Assembly (NCBI RefSeq): GCF_030285785.1
Contig: NZ_CP127247.1
Location: forward strand, 3,309,501 to 3,373,500
DNA: 64,000 nucleotides
Source of the DNA: Parasedimentitalea psychrophila
GTDB taxonomy: Bacteria; Pseudomonadota; Alphaproteobacteria; Rhodobacterales; Rhodobacteraceae
Reading direction: 5' to 3'
Under the pieces are notes generated by a model. That model was not told the origin of the DNA. It was given only the letters and a program-made list of their open reading frames with translations, and searched no databases. Shown here one piece after another: positions 25,926 to 34,642 of the stretch. Every line of letters starts with the position of its first letter. Position 1 is the first letter of the stretch. A program made the position numbers and the translations under genes.

Positions 25926-27137
25926 ATGGGTAAAACACTGGTGATCGGCGCGGGCGGGGTTTCGTCTGCGGCCGTGCATAAGATGGCTATGAACTCGGAT
26001 ATATTCACCGAGATCACATTGGCGTCGCGTCGCAAATTCAAATGTGATGACATTGCCGCTGCGGTAAAGTCCCGCACTGGCGTCGACATTCGCACGGCGC
26101 AGGTCGACGCGATGGACGTAGCCGCCGTTGTGGCCTTGATCCGCGAGACCGGCGCTGAACTGCTGGTCAATCTGGCGCTGCCCTATCAGGATCTGAAACT
26201 GATGGATGCCTGTCTTGAGGCCGGTATCAACTATCTGGACACCGCCAACTATGAGCCCGAGGATGAGGCCAAGTTTGAGTATCACTGGCAGTGGGCTTAT
26301 CAGGACAGGTTCAAGGCCGCTGGTCTGACCGCCATTCTGGGCTCGGGGTTTGATCCGGGGGTTACTTCGGTGTTTGCCACCTGGTTGCGAAAGCACAAAC
26401 TGGCCACCATCCGCCAGATCGACGTGTTGGACGCCAATGGCGGCGACAACGGTCAGGCCTTTGCCACCAATTTCAACCCCGAAATCAACCTGCGCGAGGT
26501 GCTGGCCGAGGTGCGCCATTGGGAAAATGGCGCCTGGCATCCAAGCCCGGCAATGACCCACAAGGTCGAATATGACTTTCCCGGTGTCGGCCCCAAGAAC
26601 ATGTATCTGATGTATCACGAAGAGCTGGAGTCGATGTCGACCCACTTCCCCGAGATCGAGCGGGCGCGGTTCTGGATGACCTTTGGCGACGCCTATATCA
26701 TGCATGCCAAAGTGTTGCAGAATGTCGGCATGACTGGCATTGCGCCGGTGATGCACGACGGTCATGAGATCATCCCGATCAAATTCCTCACCACATTGCT
26801 ACCCGATCCCAGCGATCTGGGGGCACTGACCAAGGGCAAGGCCTGTATCGGTGATATCGCCACAGGTCAGGCCAAGGATGGCAGCGGCGAGAAGACCTAT
26901 TACATCTACAACATCTGCGATCATGAGGAATGTTACGCCGAAGTGGGCAGTCAGGCTGTGTCTTACACCACCGGGGTGCCGGCGATGATTGGTGCGGCGC
27001 AGGTGCTCAAGGGCAACTGGAGCAAGCCGGGGGTGTGGAACATGGAACAGCTGGATCCCGATGATTTCATGGATATGCTGAACACCCAAGGTCTGCCTTG
27101 GCAGGTGCATGAACTTGACGGCCCGGTTGAGTTCTGA
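25926..27137 (+). CDS. Carboxyspermidine (carboxynorspermidine) dehydrogenase, saccharopine dehydrogenase family
   Basis: A 403-residue enzyme. N-terminal Rossmann motif GAGGVSSAAVHK is followed by the family segment NLALPYQDLKLMDACLEAG and GSGFDPGVTSVFATW. It condenses putrescine with aspartate semialdehyde using NADPH to give carboxyspermidine. The neighbours settle the choice against saccharopine dehydrogenase: arginine decarboxylase upstream, carboxy(nor)spermidine decarboxylase 15 bases downstream and agmatinase after that. GGAGG precedes the ATG. Confidence 0.92.
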   Translation: MGKTLVIGAGGVSSAAVHKMAMNSDIFTEITLASRRKFKCDDIAAAVKSRTGVDIRTAQVDAMDVAAVVALIRETGAELLVNLALPYQDLKLMDACLEAGINYLDTANYEPEDEAKFEYHWQWAYQDRFKAAGLTAILGSGFDPGVTSVFATWLRKHKLATIRQIDVLDANGGDNGQAFATNFNPEINLREVLAEVRHWENGAWHPSPAMTHKVEYDFPGVGPKNMYLMYHEELESMSTHFPEIERARFWMTFGDAYIMHAKVLQNVGMTGIAPVMHDGHEIIPIKFLTTLLPDPSDLGALTKGKACIGDIATGQAKDGSGEKTYYIYNICDHEECYAEVGSQAVSYTTGVPAMIGAAQVLKGNWSKPGVWNMEQLDPDDFMDMLNTQGLPWQVHELDGPVEF

Positions 27138-27152
27138 ACCTTGGCTGAAGTG

Positions 27153-28316
27153 ATGCAAACACAGGCCGGCGACGCTGGGGCCTTCAGGCAGTTTGACCTG
27201 AACCGGGTTCCCAGCCCCTGCTTTGTGGTGGATGAGGTTGCGGTAGAACGCAACCTCGCGATCTTGCGCGATGTGGCGGATCAATCCGGTGCCCAGGTGC
27301 TGTCGGCGCTCAAGGCGTTTTCGATGTTTGCGCTGGCGCCCTTGGTGCGGCGCTATCTGGGCGGCACCTGTGCCTCGGGGCTTTATGAGGCACGGTTGGC
27401 GCGCGAAGAATACGGCGGCACCGTGGTCACCTATTGCGCTGGGTACAAATCCAACGAGATTGACCGGATCATAGCGCTCTCGGATCACCTGATATTCAAC
27501 TCTCCGGCGCAAAAGGACCGTTTTCTACCCCGGGTTGCCGCCTCGGGTCGTCCGATCCATGTGGGGTTGCGGATTAACCCGGAACATTCCGAGGGCGAGA
27601 TTGCCAAATATGACCCCTGCGCCCCGGGATCGCGGCTGGGCACACCGATTTCGCAGCTAGATCCTGCGGCGCTAAAGGGCGTCGACGGCTTGCATATGCA
27701 CACGCTTTGCGAACAGGGATTTGCGCCGCTCGAACGCACCTGGGCCGCGATCGAGCAGCGTATCACGCCTTATCTCGGTCAGTTGAAGTGGCTGAATTTT
27801 GGCGGTGGCCACCACATCACCCGCGACGATTATGATCGCGACGCCCTGATTGGTTTTATAACCGATCTGCGCGCCCGCACCGGCTTGCAGATCTATCTGG
27901 AGCCGGGCGAGGCGGTGGCGCTGGACGCCGGAATTCTGGTGGGCGAGGTGCTGGACCTGCCGCAGAACCAGATCAATCTTGCCATCACCGATATTTCGGC
28001 CACCTGTCACATGCCCGATGTGATTGAAGCGCCCTATCGCCCGGCGATGCTGGATGAGGTCGCGGAGGGCCGCCTCTATCGGTTTGGCGGCCCCTCCTGC
28101 CTGGCAGGCGACGTGATCGGAGACTATGCGCGGGCGCAGCCGCTGCAGATCGGCGACCGCTTTGCGTTTCTGGATCAGGCGCATTATTCGATGGTCAAAA
28201 CCAATACCTTTAACGGGGTTGCCCTGCCGGCCATTGCCTTGTGGAATTCTGAGACAGACAAGCTGACGATGATCCGCGAGTTCACCTATGACGACTTCCG
28301 CAACAGGCTTTCATGA
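27153..28316 (+). CDS. nspC: Carboxynorspermidine/carboxyspermidine decarboxylase
   Basis: A 387-residue fold-III PLP decarboxylase. The PLP lysine lies in SALKAFSM near residue 50, the glycine-rich NFGGGHH loop binds phosphate, and the late ISATCHMPDV and GGPSCLAGD segments supply the active-site Cys and Asp. It removes CO2 from carboxyspermidine to give spermidine. The ATG at 27153 is taken as start; an in-frame TTG at 27141 is possible. agmatinase follows after one base. Confidence 0.93.
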   Translation: MQTQAGDAGAFRQFDLNRVPSPCFVVDEVAVERNLAILRDVADQSGAQVLSALKAFSMFALAPLVRRYLGGTCASGLYEARLAREEYGGTVVTYCAGYKSNEIDRIIALSDHLIFNSPAQKDRFLPRVAASGRPIHVGLRINPEHSEGEIAKYDPCAPGSRLGTPISQLDPAALKGVDGLHMHTLCEQGFAPLERTWAAIEQRITPYLGQLKWLNFGGGHHITRDDYDRDALIGFITDLRARTGLQIYLEPGEAVALDAGILVGEVLDLPQNQINLAITDISATCHMPDVIEAPYRPAMLDEVAEGRLYRFGGPSCLAGDVIGDYARAQPLQIGDRFAFLDQAHYSMVKTNTFNGVALPAIALWNSETDKLTMIREFTYDDFRNRLS

Positions 28317-28317
28317 C

Positions 28318-29163
28318 ATGAGCATTTTTCTAGACAGCGAACTGACCAAAGCCGAGCGCAGCCAATACGCGCTGTTCCGGGTGATCCCAATGCCGTTGGA
28401 ACGCACCGTGTCTTATGGCGCAGGCACTAAAGCTGGGCCACAGGCCATTCTTGAGGCCAGCGATGAGCTGGAGCGCCTGTGCAATGGGTCTGAACCCTGC
28501 GCACGGGGTATTTTCACCGAGCCCGCTGTGAATTGCGACGGTCCCTTGCCAGAGGTGATGGAGCGGCTGGCCCTTCGCACCGAGGCGGCCGTGTCTGCCG
28601 GGCAGATCCCGGTCACGCTGGGCGGTGAACATTCGCTAACATACGGGGCTGTCATGGGCGTTGCACGGGCACTGGGGAAACCCATTGGTATCGTGCAAAT
28701 CGATGCCCATGCGGATCTTCGCATCGCCTATCAGGGTGAAGCACACTCGCATGCCTCGGTGATGCACCTGCTGAGCGAGCAGGGCATCCGCATCGCCCAG
28801 TTTGGGGTGCGTGCCCTGTGCCAGCAAGAGGTGGACAGCCGGGCCCGAAACAACGTCTTTTTCAGGGACGCCGAGGATCTGGTGACCACCAATACGCTTG
28901 CGGTTGATCTCCCCGAGGATTTCCCCGAGCTGATCTATGTCTCGTTTGACGTCGATGGGTTGGATCCGGCACAAATGCCGGCCACCGGCACGCCGGTGCC
29001 GGGCGGATTGGGATTTTACCAGGCTCTGCGGCTTGTGGAGCACGCCCTGAAGGGGCGCAAATGCATTGGCCTGGACGTGGTTGAACTGGCCCCGGATGGC
29101 AACGCCGCCTGGGATTTCACCGCTGCACAGATTGTGTACCGGCTGATGGCCGCCGCGATCTGA
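28318..29163 (+). CDS. speB: Agmatinase
   Basis: A 281-residue ureohydrolase. The di-manganese ligands are all visible: GGEHSLTYG, IDAHADLR and SFDVDGLDP. It hydrolyses agmatine from SpeA to putrescine and urea, feeding the carboxyspermidine enzymes encoded just upstream. The arginase alternative is less likely because the first gene of the cluster is arginine decarboxylase. The ATG begins two bases after the nspC stop. Confidence 0.93.
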   Translation: MSIFLDSELTKAERSQYALFRVIPMPLERTVSYGAGTKAGPQAILEASDELERLCNGSEPCARGIFTEPAVNCDGPLPEVMERLALRTEAAVSAGQIPVTLGGEHSLTYGAVMGVARALGKPIGIVQIDAHADLRIAYQGEAHSHASVMHLLSEQGIRIAQFGVRALCQQEVDSRARNNVFFRDAEDLVTTNTLAVDLPEDFPELIYVSFDVDGLDPAQMPATGTPVPGGLGFYQALRLVEHALKGRKCIGLDVVELAPDGNAAWDFTAAQIVYRLMAAAI

Positions 29164-29225
29164 CCCCGATATCTGCCCACCACATCTGACCGGGATACCT
29201 GACTGGGCCGTCTGGGATGTCCACC

Positions 29226-29298
29226 TAGGGGATGAGGGATTCGAACCCCCAGCCAAAGCGTTATGAGCGCTCTGCTCTAACCATTGAGCTAATCCCCC
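29226..29298 (-). tRNA. tRNA with CAT anticodon, most likely tRNA-Ile2 (lysidine)
   Basis: On the minus strand a complete cloverleaf can be drawn: acceptor GGGGGAT/ATCCCCT with a G1:U72 wobble, D stem GCTC/GAGC, anticodon stem GAGCG/CGCTT with loop CTCATAA, T arm GGGGG-TTCGAAT-CCCTC, discriminator A. No CCA is encoded. The D region (TTAGCTCAATGGTTAGAGCA) resembles E. coli ileX more than elongator tRNA-Met, so Ile2 read through lysidine is preferred. Elongator Met is the alternative. The first acceptor pair is unusual for either. Confidence 0.8.
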
Positions 29299-29471
29299 AG
29301 GAACAAGCGGTGACTACAAAAACACTGCAGTACCGCCAAGGGTGGCCGATCGTCTGGCCAAGTGTCTTACGGGGAAGCGAATTTGCAAGCCGTACCCGTA
29401 AGGTCTTTTTGATCTTACCAGCCGTAAAGCGCAAGGCCTATTGACCAGATCAATCCATCAGCACGCATAAG

Positions 29472-29544
29472 CCTACTGACAAGGATTTGAACCCGCAACC
29501 AAAGAGTTATGAGCGCTTTGCTCGCACCGTTAGCGACAGGTCCG
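29472..29544 (-). pseudogene. Decayed tRNA(CAT) copy
   Basis: This 73-base stretch aligns end to end with the intact tRNA(CAT) 246 bases away, with the same anticodon loop CTCATAA and T loop TTCAAAT. The acceptor arms (CGGACCT and TCAGTAG) no longer pair, the T stem has mismatches, and the D stem is broken. It is therefore a relic of a tandem duplication, not a functional tRNA. The remainder of the 29299-29783 gap holds no gene I can recognise. Confidence 0.65.
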
Positions 29545-29783
29545 CCGGGTTTGGTGGTTATGCAATGGTGGGCAACAGGTCAAGCGGTGATTGGCCTTGG
29601 CGGCGAATGAATTAGGGCGGCGTTCGGCTTTGCGAAGGCAAGGCGGTGTTTGCAGTTGCTGCCTGGCCAGCGGGCCAAAGGACCGCCGTTGCGCCTTGTT
29701 TTTGGGGCGCGACAGATTCGCTTATTTCATTCTGGCTGATGTTGCGCTAAAGGCACCCAAACCTCATACCAAGGAGCCAAGCG

Positions 29784-30833
29784 ATGACCACTGGCAAGAA
29801 CGGCCTGACCTATGCGGATGCAGGCGTGGATATTGATGCAGGCAATGCTCTGGTGGACCGGATCAAACCGGCAGCCAAACGCACCAACCGCTCGGGCGTG
29901 ATGAGCGGCCTGGGCGGCTTTGGCGCTTTGTTCGATCTGAAAGCGGCCGGCTATAGTGATCCGATCCTGGTTGGCGCCACCGACGGTGTCGGCACCAAGT
30001 TGCGGATCGCCATCGACACCGGCGTTGTTGACGGCGTTGGCATTGATCTGGTCGCCATGTGCGTCAACGATCTGGTCTGTCAGGGGGCTGAGCCGCTGTT
30101 CTTCCTCGACTACTTTGCCACTGGCAAGCTGGAGACCGAGACCGCCGCGCGGATCATCGAAGGTATCGCCGAGGGCTGTGTGCGCTCAGGCTGTGCGCTG
30201 ATCGGTGGCGAAACAGCTGAAATGCCCGGCATGTATCCCAAGGGCGATTTCGATCTGGCCGGTTTCTCGGTTGGCGCCATGGAGCGCGGCACCGCGCTGC
30301 CTGCTGAGGTGGCCGAAGGCGACGTGCTGCTGGGGCTGGCCTCAGACGGGGTGCATTCCAACGGCTACTCGCTGGTGCGGCGTCTGGTTGAGGTCGCGGG
30401 CCTTGGCTGGGACGATGATTGCCCCTTTGCCGAGGAAGGCAAGCTGGGCGAGGTGCTGCTGACGCCAACACGTCTTTACGTGAAATCCTGTCTGGCTGCG
30501 GTGCGGGCAGGGGGCGTGCATGCGCTGGCCCATATCACTGGCGGTGGCCTGACCGAAAACCTGCCCCGTGTCCTGCCCGATGATCTGGGCGCTGACATTG
30601 ATCTGGATGCCTGGCAACTGCCGGGCGTGTTCCAATGGATGGCACAGACCGGCAATATCGCCGAAGCCGAAATGCTCAAGACATTCAACTGCGGCCTTGG
30701 CATGATTCTCAGCGTCTCAGCCGATCGTGCTGACGCACTGACCGAATTGCTGACCGCCGAGGGCGAGACAGTATCGCGTCTGGGCACGGTCACGGCAGGC
30801 GCGGGTATGCGTTACTCTGGCAACCTGCTGTGA
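29784..30833 (+). CDS. purM: Phosphoribosylformylglycinamidine cyclo-ligase
   Basis: A 349-residue PurM/AIR synthetase, the fifth step of purine synthesis. Family segments: [14 protein letters not shown] at the start, [45 protein letters not shown] and the glycine-rich [14 protein letters not shown] nucleotide loop. AAGGAG precedes the ATG. purN overlaps by four bases (GTGA). Confidence 0.97.
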   Translation: MTTGKNGLTYADAGVDIDAGNALVDRIKPAAKRTNRSGVMSGLGGFGALFDLKAAGYSDPILVGATDGVGTKLRIAIDTGVVDGVGIDLVAMCVNDLVCQGAEPLFFLDYFATGKLETETAARIIEGIAEGCVRSGCALIGGETAEMPGMYPKGDFDLAGFSVGAMERGTALPAEVAEGDVLLGLASDGVHSNGYSLVRRLVEVAGLGWDDDCPFAEEGKLGEVLLTPTRLYVKSCLAAVRAGGVHALAHITGGGLTENLPRVLPDDLGADIDLDAWQLPGVFQWMAQTGNIAEAEMLKTFNCGLGMILSVSADRADALTELLTAEGETVSRLGTVTAGAGMRYSGNLL

Positions 30834-31429
30834 GCCGACATAAAACGGTCGCCATCCTGATTTCGGGTGGCGGCTCCAATATGATGACGCTGGTGAACAG
30901 CATGACTGGCGATCATCCGGCGCGGCCCTGTCTGGTGCTGTCCAACACCGCAGAGGCAGGTGGTCTGGAAAAGGCCGCCGCTGCGGGTGTTGCAACCGCT
31001 GTCGTCGATCACCGCCCGTTCAAGGGTGACCGGCAGGCGTTTGAGGCAGAGCTGGTGAAGCCGATTCTTGAGTCAGGCGCGGATATCGTCTGTCTGGCCG
31101 GGTTCATGCGGGTTCTGACCGCTGGTTTTGTGAGCCAGTTTCAGGGAAGGATGCTGAATATCCATCCCTCGTTGCTGCCCAAATACACCGGGTTGCACAC
31201 CCATGCCCGTGCCCTTGCGGCGGGGGACAGCGCGCATGGCTGCTCGGTCCATGAGGTCACCGCAGTGTTGGATGATGGCCCGCTGCTGGGGCAGGCGCAG
31301 GTGCCTGTGCTGGCGGATGACACCCCCGAGACGCTGGCGGCACGGGTGCTCACCCAAGAACATATTCTATACCCGGCGGTGTTGCGCCGCTATGCTGCGG
31401 GTGATCGAACCCCAGTTCTTCTGGGGTGA
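30830..31429 (+). CDS. purN: Phosphoribosylglycinamide formyltransferase
   Basis: A 199-residue GAR transformylase using 10-formyl-THF. Visible motifs are ISGGGSNM (phosphate binding), [11 protein letters not shown] and [17 protein letters not shown] with the catalytic Asn and His, then the invariant Asp in [12 protein letters not shown] start at 30830 overlaps the purM stop as GTGA, so translation is coupled. Confidence 0.96.
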   Translation: MSRHKTVAILISGGGSNMMTLVNSMTGDHPARPCLVLSNTAEAGGLEKAAAAGVATAVVDHRPFKGDRQAFEAELVKPILESGADIVCLAGFMRVLTAGFVSQFQGRMLNIHPSLLPKYTGLHTHARALAAGDSAHGCSVHEVTAVLDDGPLLGQAQVPVLADDTPETLAARVLTQEHILYPAVLRRYAAGDRTPVLLG

Positions 31430-31521
31430 TCCTGCGCAACCTGTGGGGCGGTTTGCAAAGCGACCCACAAGCGCGTATCAGGGATGAACAATGCTGGAAA
31501 AAACAGGAAAAGACGCCGTTT

Positions 31522-32679
31522 ATGAAAACTCTGACCACCACCGAAGAGCTTAAAGAGTTTTGCTTAGAAGCTGCAAAACATCCCTTTGTGACGGTGGATA
31601 CCGAGTTTCTGCGCGAGCGAACTTACTATTCCAAGCTCTGCTTGATACAGCTGGCCTTTCCCGGCGAAGGGGATGAAAATGCGGTGCTGGTGGACCCGCT
31701 GTCTGCCGATCTGGCGCTTGATCCGCTGTATGATCTGTTTCGCGATGAATCGGTGGTCAAGGTGTTCCATGCCGCGCGCCAGGATCTGGAGATTTTCTGG
31801 GTAGACGCCAAAGTCTTCCCCAAACCGCTGTTCGACACCCAGGTGGCGGCAATGGTCTGTGGCTTCGGCGATCAGGCCGGGTATGAAACTCTGGTCCGCA
31901 AGATCGTGAAAGAGAGTGTCGACAAAAGCTCTCGCTTTACCGACTGGTCGCGGCGTCCGCTAACCGATGCTCAAAAGACCTATGCGCTGGCGGATGTGAC
32001 CCATCTGCGCGTCGTTTATCAGTATTTGGCTGCCGAGCTGGAGAAGAGCGGGCGGGGCCATTGGGTCACCGAAGAGCTGCAGGTGCTGACCAATCCCGGC
32101 ACCTATGACATTCAGCCGCAGGACGCCTGGCAGCGCATTAAAACCCGTACCAACTCGTCCAAGTTTCTGGCCGTGGTGCGTGAGTTGGCCGCCTTTCGTG
32201 AGGATTACGCCCAGACCAACAATGTGCCGCGCAACCGGGTGTTCAAGGATGACGCGCTGGTCGAGCTGGCCTCGACCAAGCCAAAGACGGGATCTGATCT
32301 GGGGGCGTCACGGCTATTGCTGCGCGAGGCCCGCCGCGGTGCCATCGCCGACGGTATCCTTGAAGCCGTCACCATTGGGGTGAACTGTCCGGCGGATAAA
32401 ATGCCAAAAGTGGATCGCAGTAAGGAAAAGCTGCAAGTCAATCCGGCCCTGGCCGACCTGTTACGAGTGTTGTTGAAATCTAAAACTGAAAACGCCGGTG
32501 TGGCCGCAAAACTGATTGCGCCAAGCGCTGATCTGGACGCCATTGCCGCCGGACAACGCGATGTTGCTGCCCTGTCGGGCTGGCGGTTAGAGGTTTTTGG
32601 CGCAGATGCTCTCAGGCTTTGTGATGGCGAGATCGGCCTGGCGGCCAAAGGTCAGATGGTCCGGGTTGTCGAACTCTGA
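31522..32679 (+). CDS. rnd: Ribonuclease D
   Basis: A 385-residue 3'-5' exonuclease for tRNA 3'-end maturation. The DEDD residues are present: VTVDTEFLRE (ExoI), VFHAARQDLEIF (ExoII) and YALADVTHLRVVY (ExoIII with Tyr). HRDC domains follow from about residue 205. The ATG at 31522 agrees with family N-termini; an upstream in-frame start would add 32 residues of no family character. It lies 92 bases after purN on the same strand. Confidence 0.95.
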   Translation: MKTLTTTEELKEFCLEAAKHPFVTVDTEFLRERTYYSKLCLIQLAFPGEGDENAVLVDPLSADLALDPLYDLFRDESVVKVFHAARQDLEIFWVDAKVFPKPLFDTQVAAMVCGFGDQAGYETLVRKIVKESVDKSSRFTDWSRRPLTDAQKTYALADVTHLRVVYQYLAAELEKSGRGHWVTEELQVLTNPGTYDIQPQDAWQRIKTRTNSSKFLAVVRELAAFREDYAQTNNVPRNRVFKDDALVELASTKPKTGSDLGASRLLLREARRGAIADGILEAVTIGVNCPADKMPKVDRSKEKLQVNPALADLLRVLLKSKTENAGVAAKLIAPSADLDAIAAGQRDVAALSGWRLEVFGADALRLCDGEIGLAAKGQMVRVVEL

Positions 32680-32762
32680 TCGGGTCTGGTCTGGTCCGAA
32701 ACGGGACTGGGTCTGAAACGGTCAGGACGAGGCCCCCAAGGGGCGCTCGTCTGCAATCTTCC

Positions 32763-33284
32763 TTAGCGCCGTGTTTCGCGCGCATTGCTTTCGCTGGAAA
32801 CACGGATTAGCTTTATGCCCGCCAGCTCTTGATGGGTCAGGCTCACGGCGACCCGAAGGGTTCGGCTGTTTTCCGATCCAATGGGTGTCGCCTGTTCGGG
32901 ATAAACCACCCGGAAACTATAGTCGAGGCTGGCGCCGTCGCTATCCTCGTTCAGGCCGAGCCGGACATCATAGGCGCCTTGTCGGCTGGCCAGCCCGGTG
33001 GCATAGATGATCGCCCCAGAGGGTGTCTTTTCGATCTTCAACTCGGTCACCTGGGCGATAGCGACGCTGAAATCCTCTTCGGGGCCGTCGGAGCTGCTGA
33101 ACAGGCCGGAGCCTTCTTTCTCGGGGATCAGCGCATTGACCTCGCCAGTGCTGGCATCGCTGGCAGCATCGGCGGTTTGTGATTTACTAAACCAGTTGCT
33201 GGGGTTCGCTTTGGAACCCTGCCAACCGCTGCAACCGGAAAGTGTAATTCCGGTAACCAAAAGAACTGCAATAGAAATGCGCAT
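32763..33284 (-). CDS. Hypothetical outer-membrane or periplasmic lipoprotein
   Basis: A 173-residue protein with a lipoprotein signal and lipobox LSGC (Cys18). A Ser/Ala/Asp-rich tether of about 50 residues leads to a beta-rich C-terminal domain (residues ~70-165; SVAIAQVTELKIEKTPSGAI). It resembles conserved lipoproteins of roseobacters of unknown role. It faces rnd tail to tail and is divergent from sufE. There is no operon partner. Confidence 0.75.
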   Translation of the reverse strand: MRISIAVLLVTGITLSGCSGWQGSKANPSNWFSKSQTADAASDASTGEVNALIPEKEGSGLFSSSDGPEEDFSVAIAQVTELKIEKTPSGAIIYATGLASRQGAYDVRLGLNEDSDGASLDYSFRVVYPEQATPIGSENSRTLRVAVSLTHQELAGIKLIRVSSESNARETRR

Positions 33285-33416
33285 GGAAGCCGCCCGTTTG
33301 AATTGTCCTTACAAGGGATTACCCGATTGTGAGCATGATGAAAAGCGGTTGAAAAAAAACATCGGTCAGCATAGGTCGAAGACAGTTCATTTGCATCAAT
33401 TGATCGGATCCAAATC

Positions 33417-33833
33417 ATGGCCAGCGCTGCCTTTGAGGACATCGTCGAGGATTTCGAATTCCTAGAGGATTGGGAGGACCGATATCGCTATGTCATTGAC
33501 TATGGCAAGGCGATGGCGGCGATGGATGACGCCCTGAAGGTGCCCTCGACCAAAGTCCATGGCTGCGCCAGTCAGGTGTGGCTCCATCCGACAATCAACC
33601 AGGGCATATTTTCGTTTGATGGGGACAGTGACGCGATGATTGTGCGCGGGTTGGTTGCCGTATTGAGGGCCTTGTATAGCGGCTTGCCTGTGGCAGAAGT
33701 CGGGTTGGTGGATGCTAGGGCCGAGCTTGCCCGTCTTGGCTTGAACGATCACCTGTCGGCGCAGCGCTCAAATGGCGTCCGTTCAATGATTGATCGAATT
33801 CGTCTGATCACGGCTGAGGCAGAAAAAGGCTGA
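33417..33833 (+). CDS. sufE: SufE-family sulfur acceptor protein
   Basis: A 138-residue SufE/CsdE protein. The sulfur-accepting Cys50 lies in KVHGCASQVW, the typical loop. SufE takes persulfide sulfur from the SufS cysteine desulfurase and passes it to the SufBCD scaffold. No suf genes are adjacent, as is usual for the alphaproteobacterial stand-alone copy. Two hairpins follow the stop. Confidence 0.93.
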   Translation: MASAAFEDIVEDFEFLEDWEDRYRYVIDYGKAMAAMDDALKVPSTKVHGCASQVWLHPTINQGIFSFDGDSDAMIVRGLVAVLRALYSGLPVAEVGLVDARAELARLGLNDHLSAQRSNGVRSMIDRIRLITAEAEKG

Positions 33834-33845
33834 CACGGCTTTTTC

Positions 33846-33877
33846 AGAGGGGCCTGCCCCTCTTGGCCTGCGGCCAA
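33846..33877. terminator. Two adjacent stem-loops between convergent sufE and DUF1638 genes
   Basis: AGAGGGG (33846-33852) pairs with CCCCTCT (33857-33863) around CCTG. Directly after it, TTGGCC (33863-33868) pairs with GGCCAA (33872-33877) around TGC. Both lie in the 61-base gap between convergent genes and could stop transcription from either side. T-runs are weak, so the call rests on stem strength and place. Confidence 0.5.
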
Positions 33878-33894
33878 TTCACCCCGGGATATTT

Positions 33895-34554
33895 TCAGCC
33901 AGATGAAGGAGCGGAGCCGGCCCAATCCCGCAGGGTAATCTCCAGGTCGCCATAGCCGGTATGGCGGTGCTCAAAGGCAAGGCCAAGTCGCGTTGCGCAG
34001 TCTGCAGCCCGCTGTACGAGGGCGGGATCACTGACTTGGGATTGATAGACCAGCTTGGTGTAATTGCCAAAAAACATCTCGCGGAGTTCGGGGTTTTTGT
34101 CCAGTCCCATGGGTCGCCAAATAAAGGCGTCGAACTGTTTCACCAGAAAGTCTGTGAGGTAGAAGGCGGTGATCTCGCCGGCCTCGGTTTTGTCTTCAAA
34201 GGCTTGATTGCCTTCGAAGAAAGAATAGCAATGTGGCCCCGAAACCATTTCGACGCCCAATTCGGCGCAGCGGCGTGCCAGCGCGCCGCCTGTGCCGCAA
34301 TCGGCATAGACCACGAATATCTGGCTATAGCAGGCGCGATGTTTTGTCACTGCGACGGTGACGGCCGCAGGGATCTGGTCCGGATAGAGATGCAGGTTGG
34401 CAGGCAGGCAGGTCAGGTCGATATGGTTGAACTGGTTGCTGGCGTTGATGTCGAGGATTTCCCGCGCCAGCGCCCCACATGCGATGAGCAGAATGCGGCC
34501 TGGCTTGAATTCTGCTGCAGCCTGGCGCCGTTGCGTCAGTGGGTCTTTAGCCAC
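33895..34554 (-). CDS. DUF1638 domain protein
   Basis: About 219 residues of a DUF1638 protein: RILLIACGALAREILDI at the start of the domain, then LTCLPANLHLYPDQIP, VYADCGTGGAL and SGPHCYSFFEGN, with conserved Cys and His that could bind a metal or cofactor. Its function is unsettled. The corrinoid protein gene lies directly upstream on the same strand, which suggests a part in corrinoid methyl transfer or reactivation. The GTG at 34554 is taken as start; a TTG at 34641, two bases after the corrinoid gene stop, is the alternative and adds 29 Arg/Pro-rich residues. Confidence 0.78.
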   Translation of the reverse strand: MAKDPLTQRRQAAAEFKPGRILLIACGALAREILDINASNQFNHIDLTCLPANLHLYPDQIPAAVTVAVTKHRACYSQIFVVYADCGTGGALARRCAELGVEMVSGPHCYSFFEGNQAFEDKTEAGEITAFYLTDFLVKQFDAFIWRPMGLDKNPELREMFFGNYTKLVYQSQVSDPALVQRAADCATRLGLAFEHRHTGYGDLEITLRDWAGSAPSSG

Positions 34555-34642
34555 TGGGTTTTCATCCAGTGGGGTACTGGTTGGTGGCGGGCGAACAGCG
34601 ACACGGCCTTGCAGGCGTGACGCTCTTCCCCGCCGGGCCAAG

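Noticed and set aside
29232-29444. 70-codon frame on the plus strand
   Set aside because: Its first part is the antisense of the tRNA gene, a common artefact, and the rest has no protein character.
29591-29836. 81-codon frame before purM
   Set aside because: It overlaps the purM start in another frame, is rich in Arg/Cys and shows no family features.
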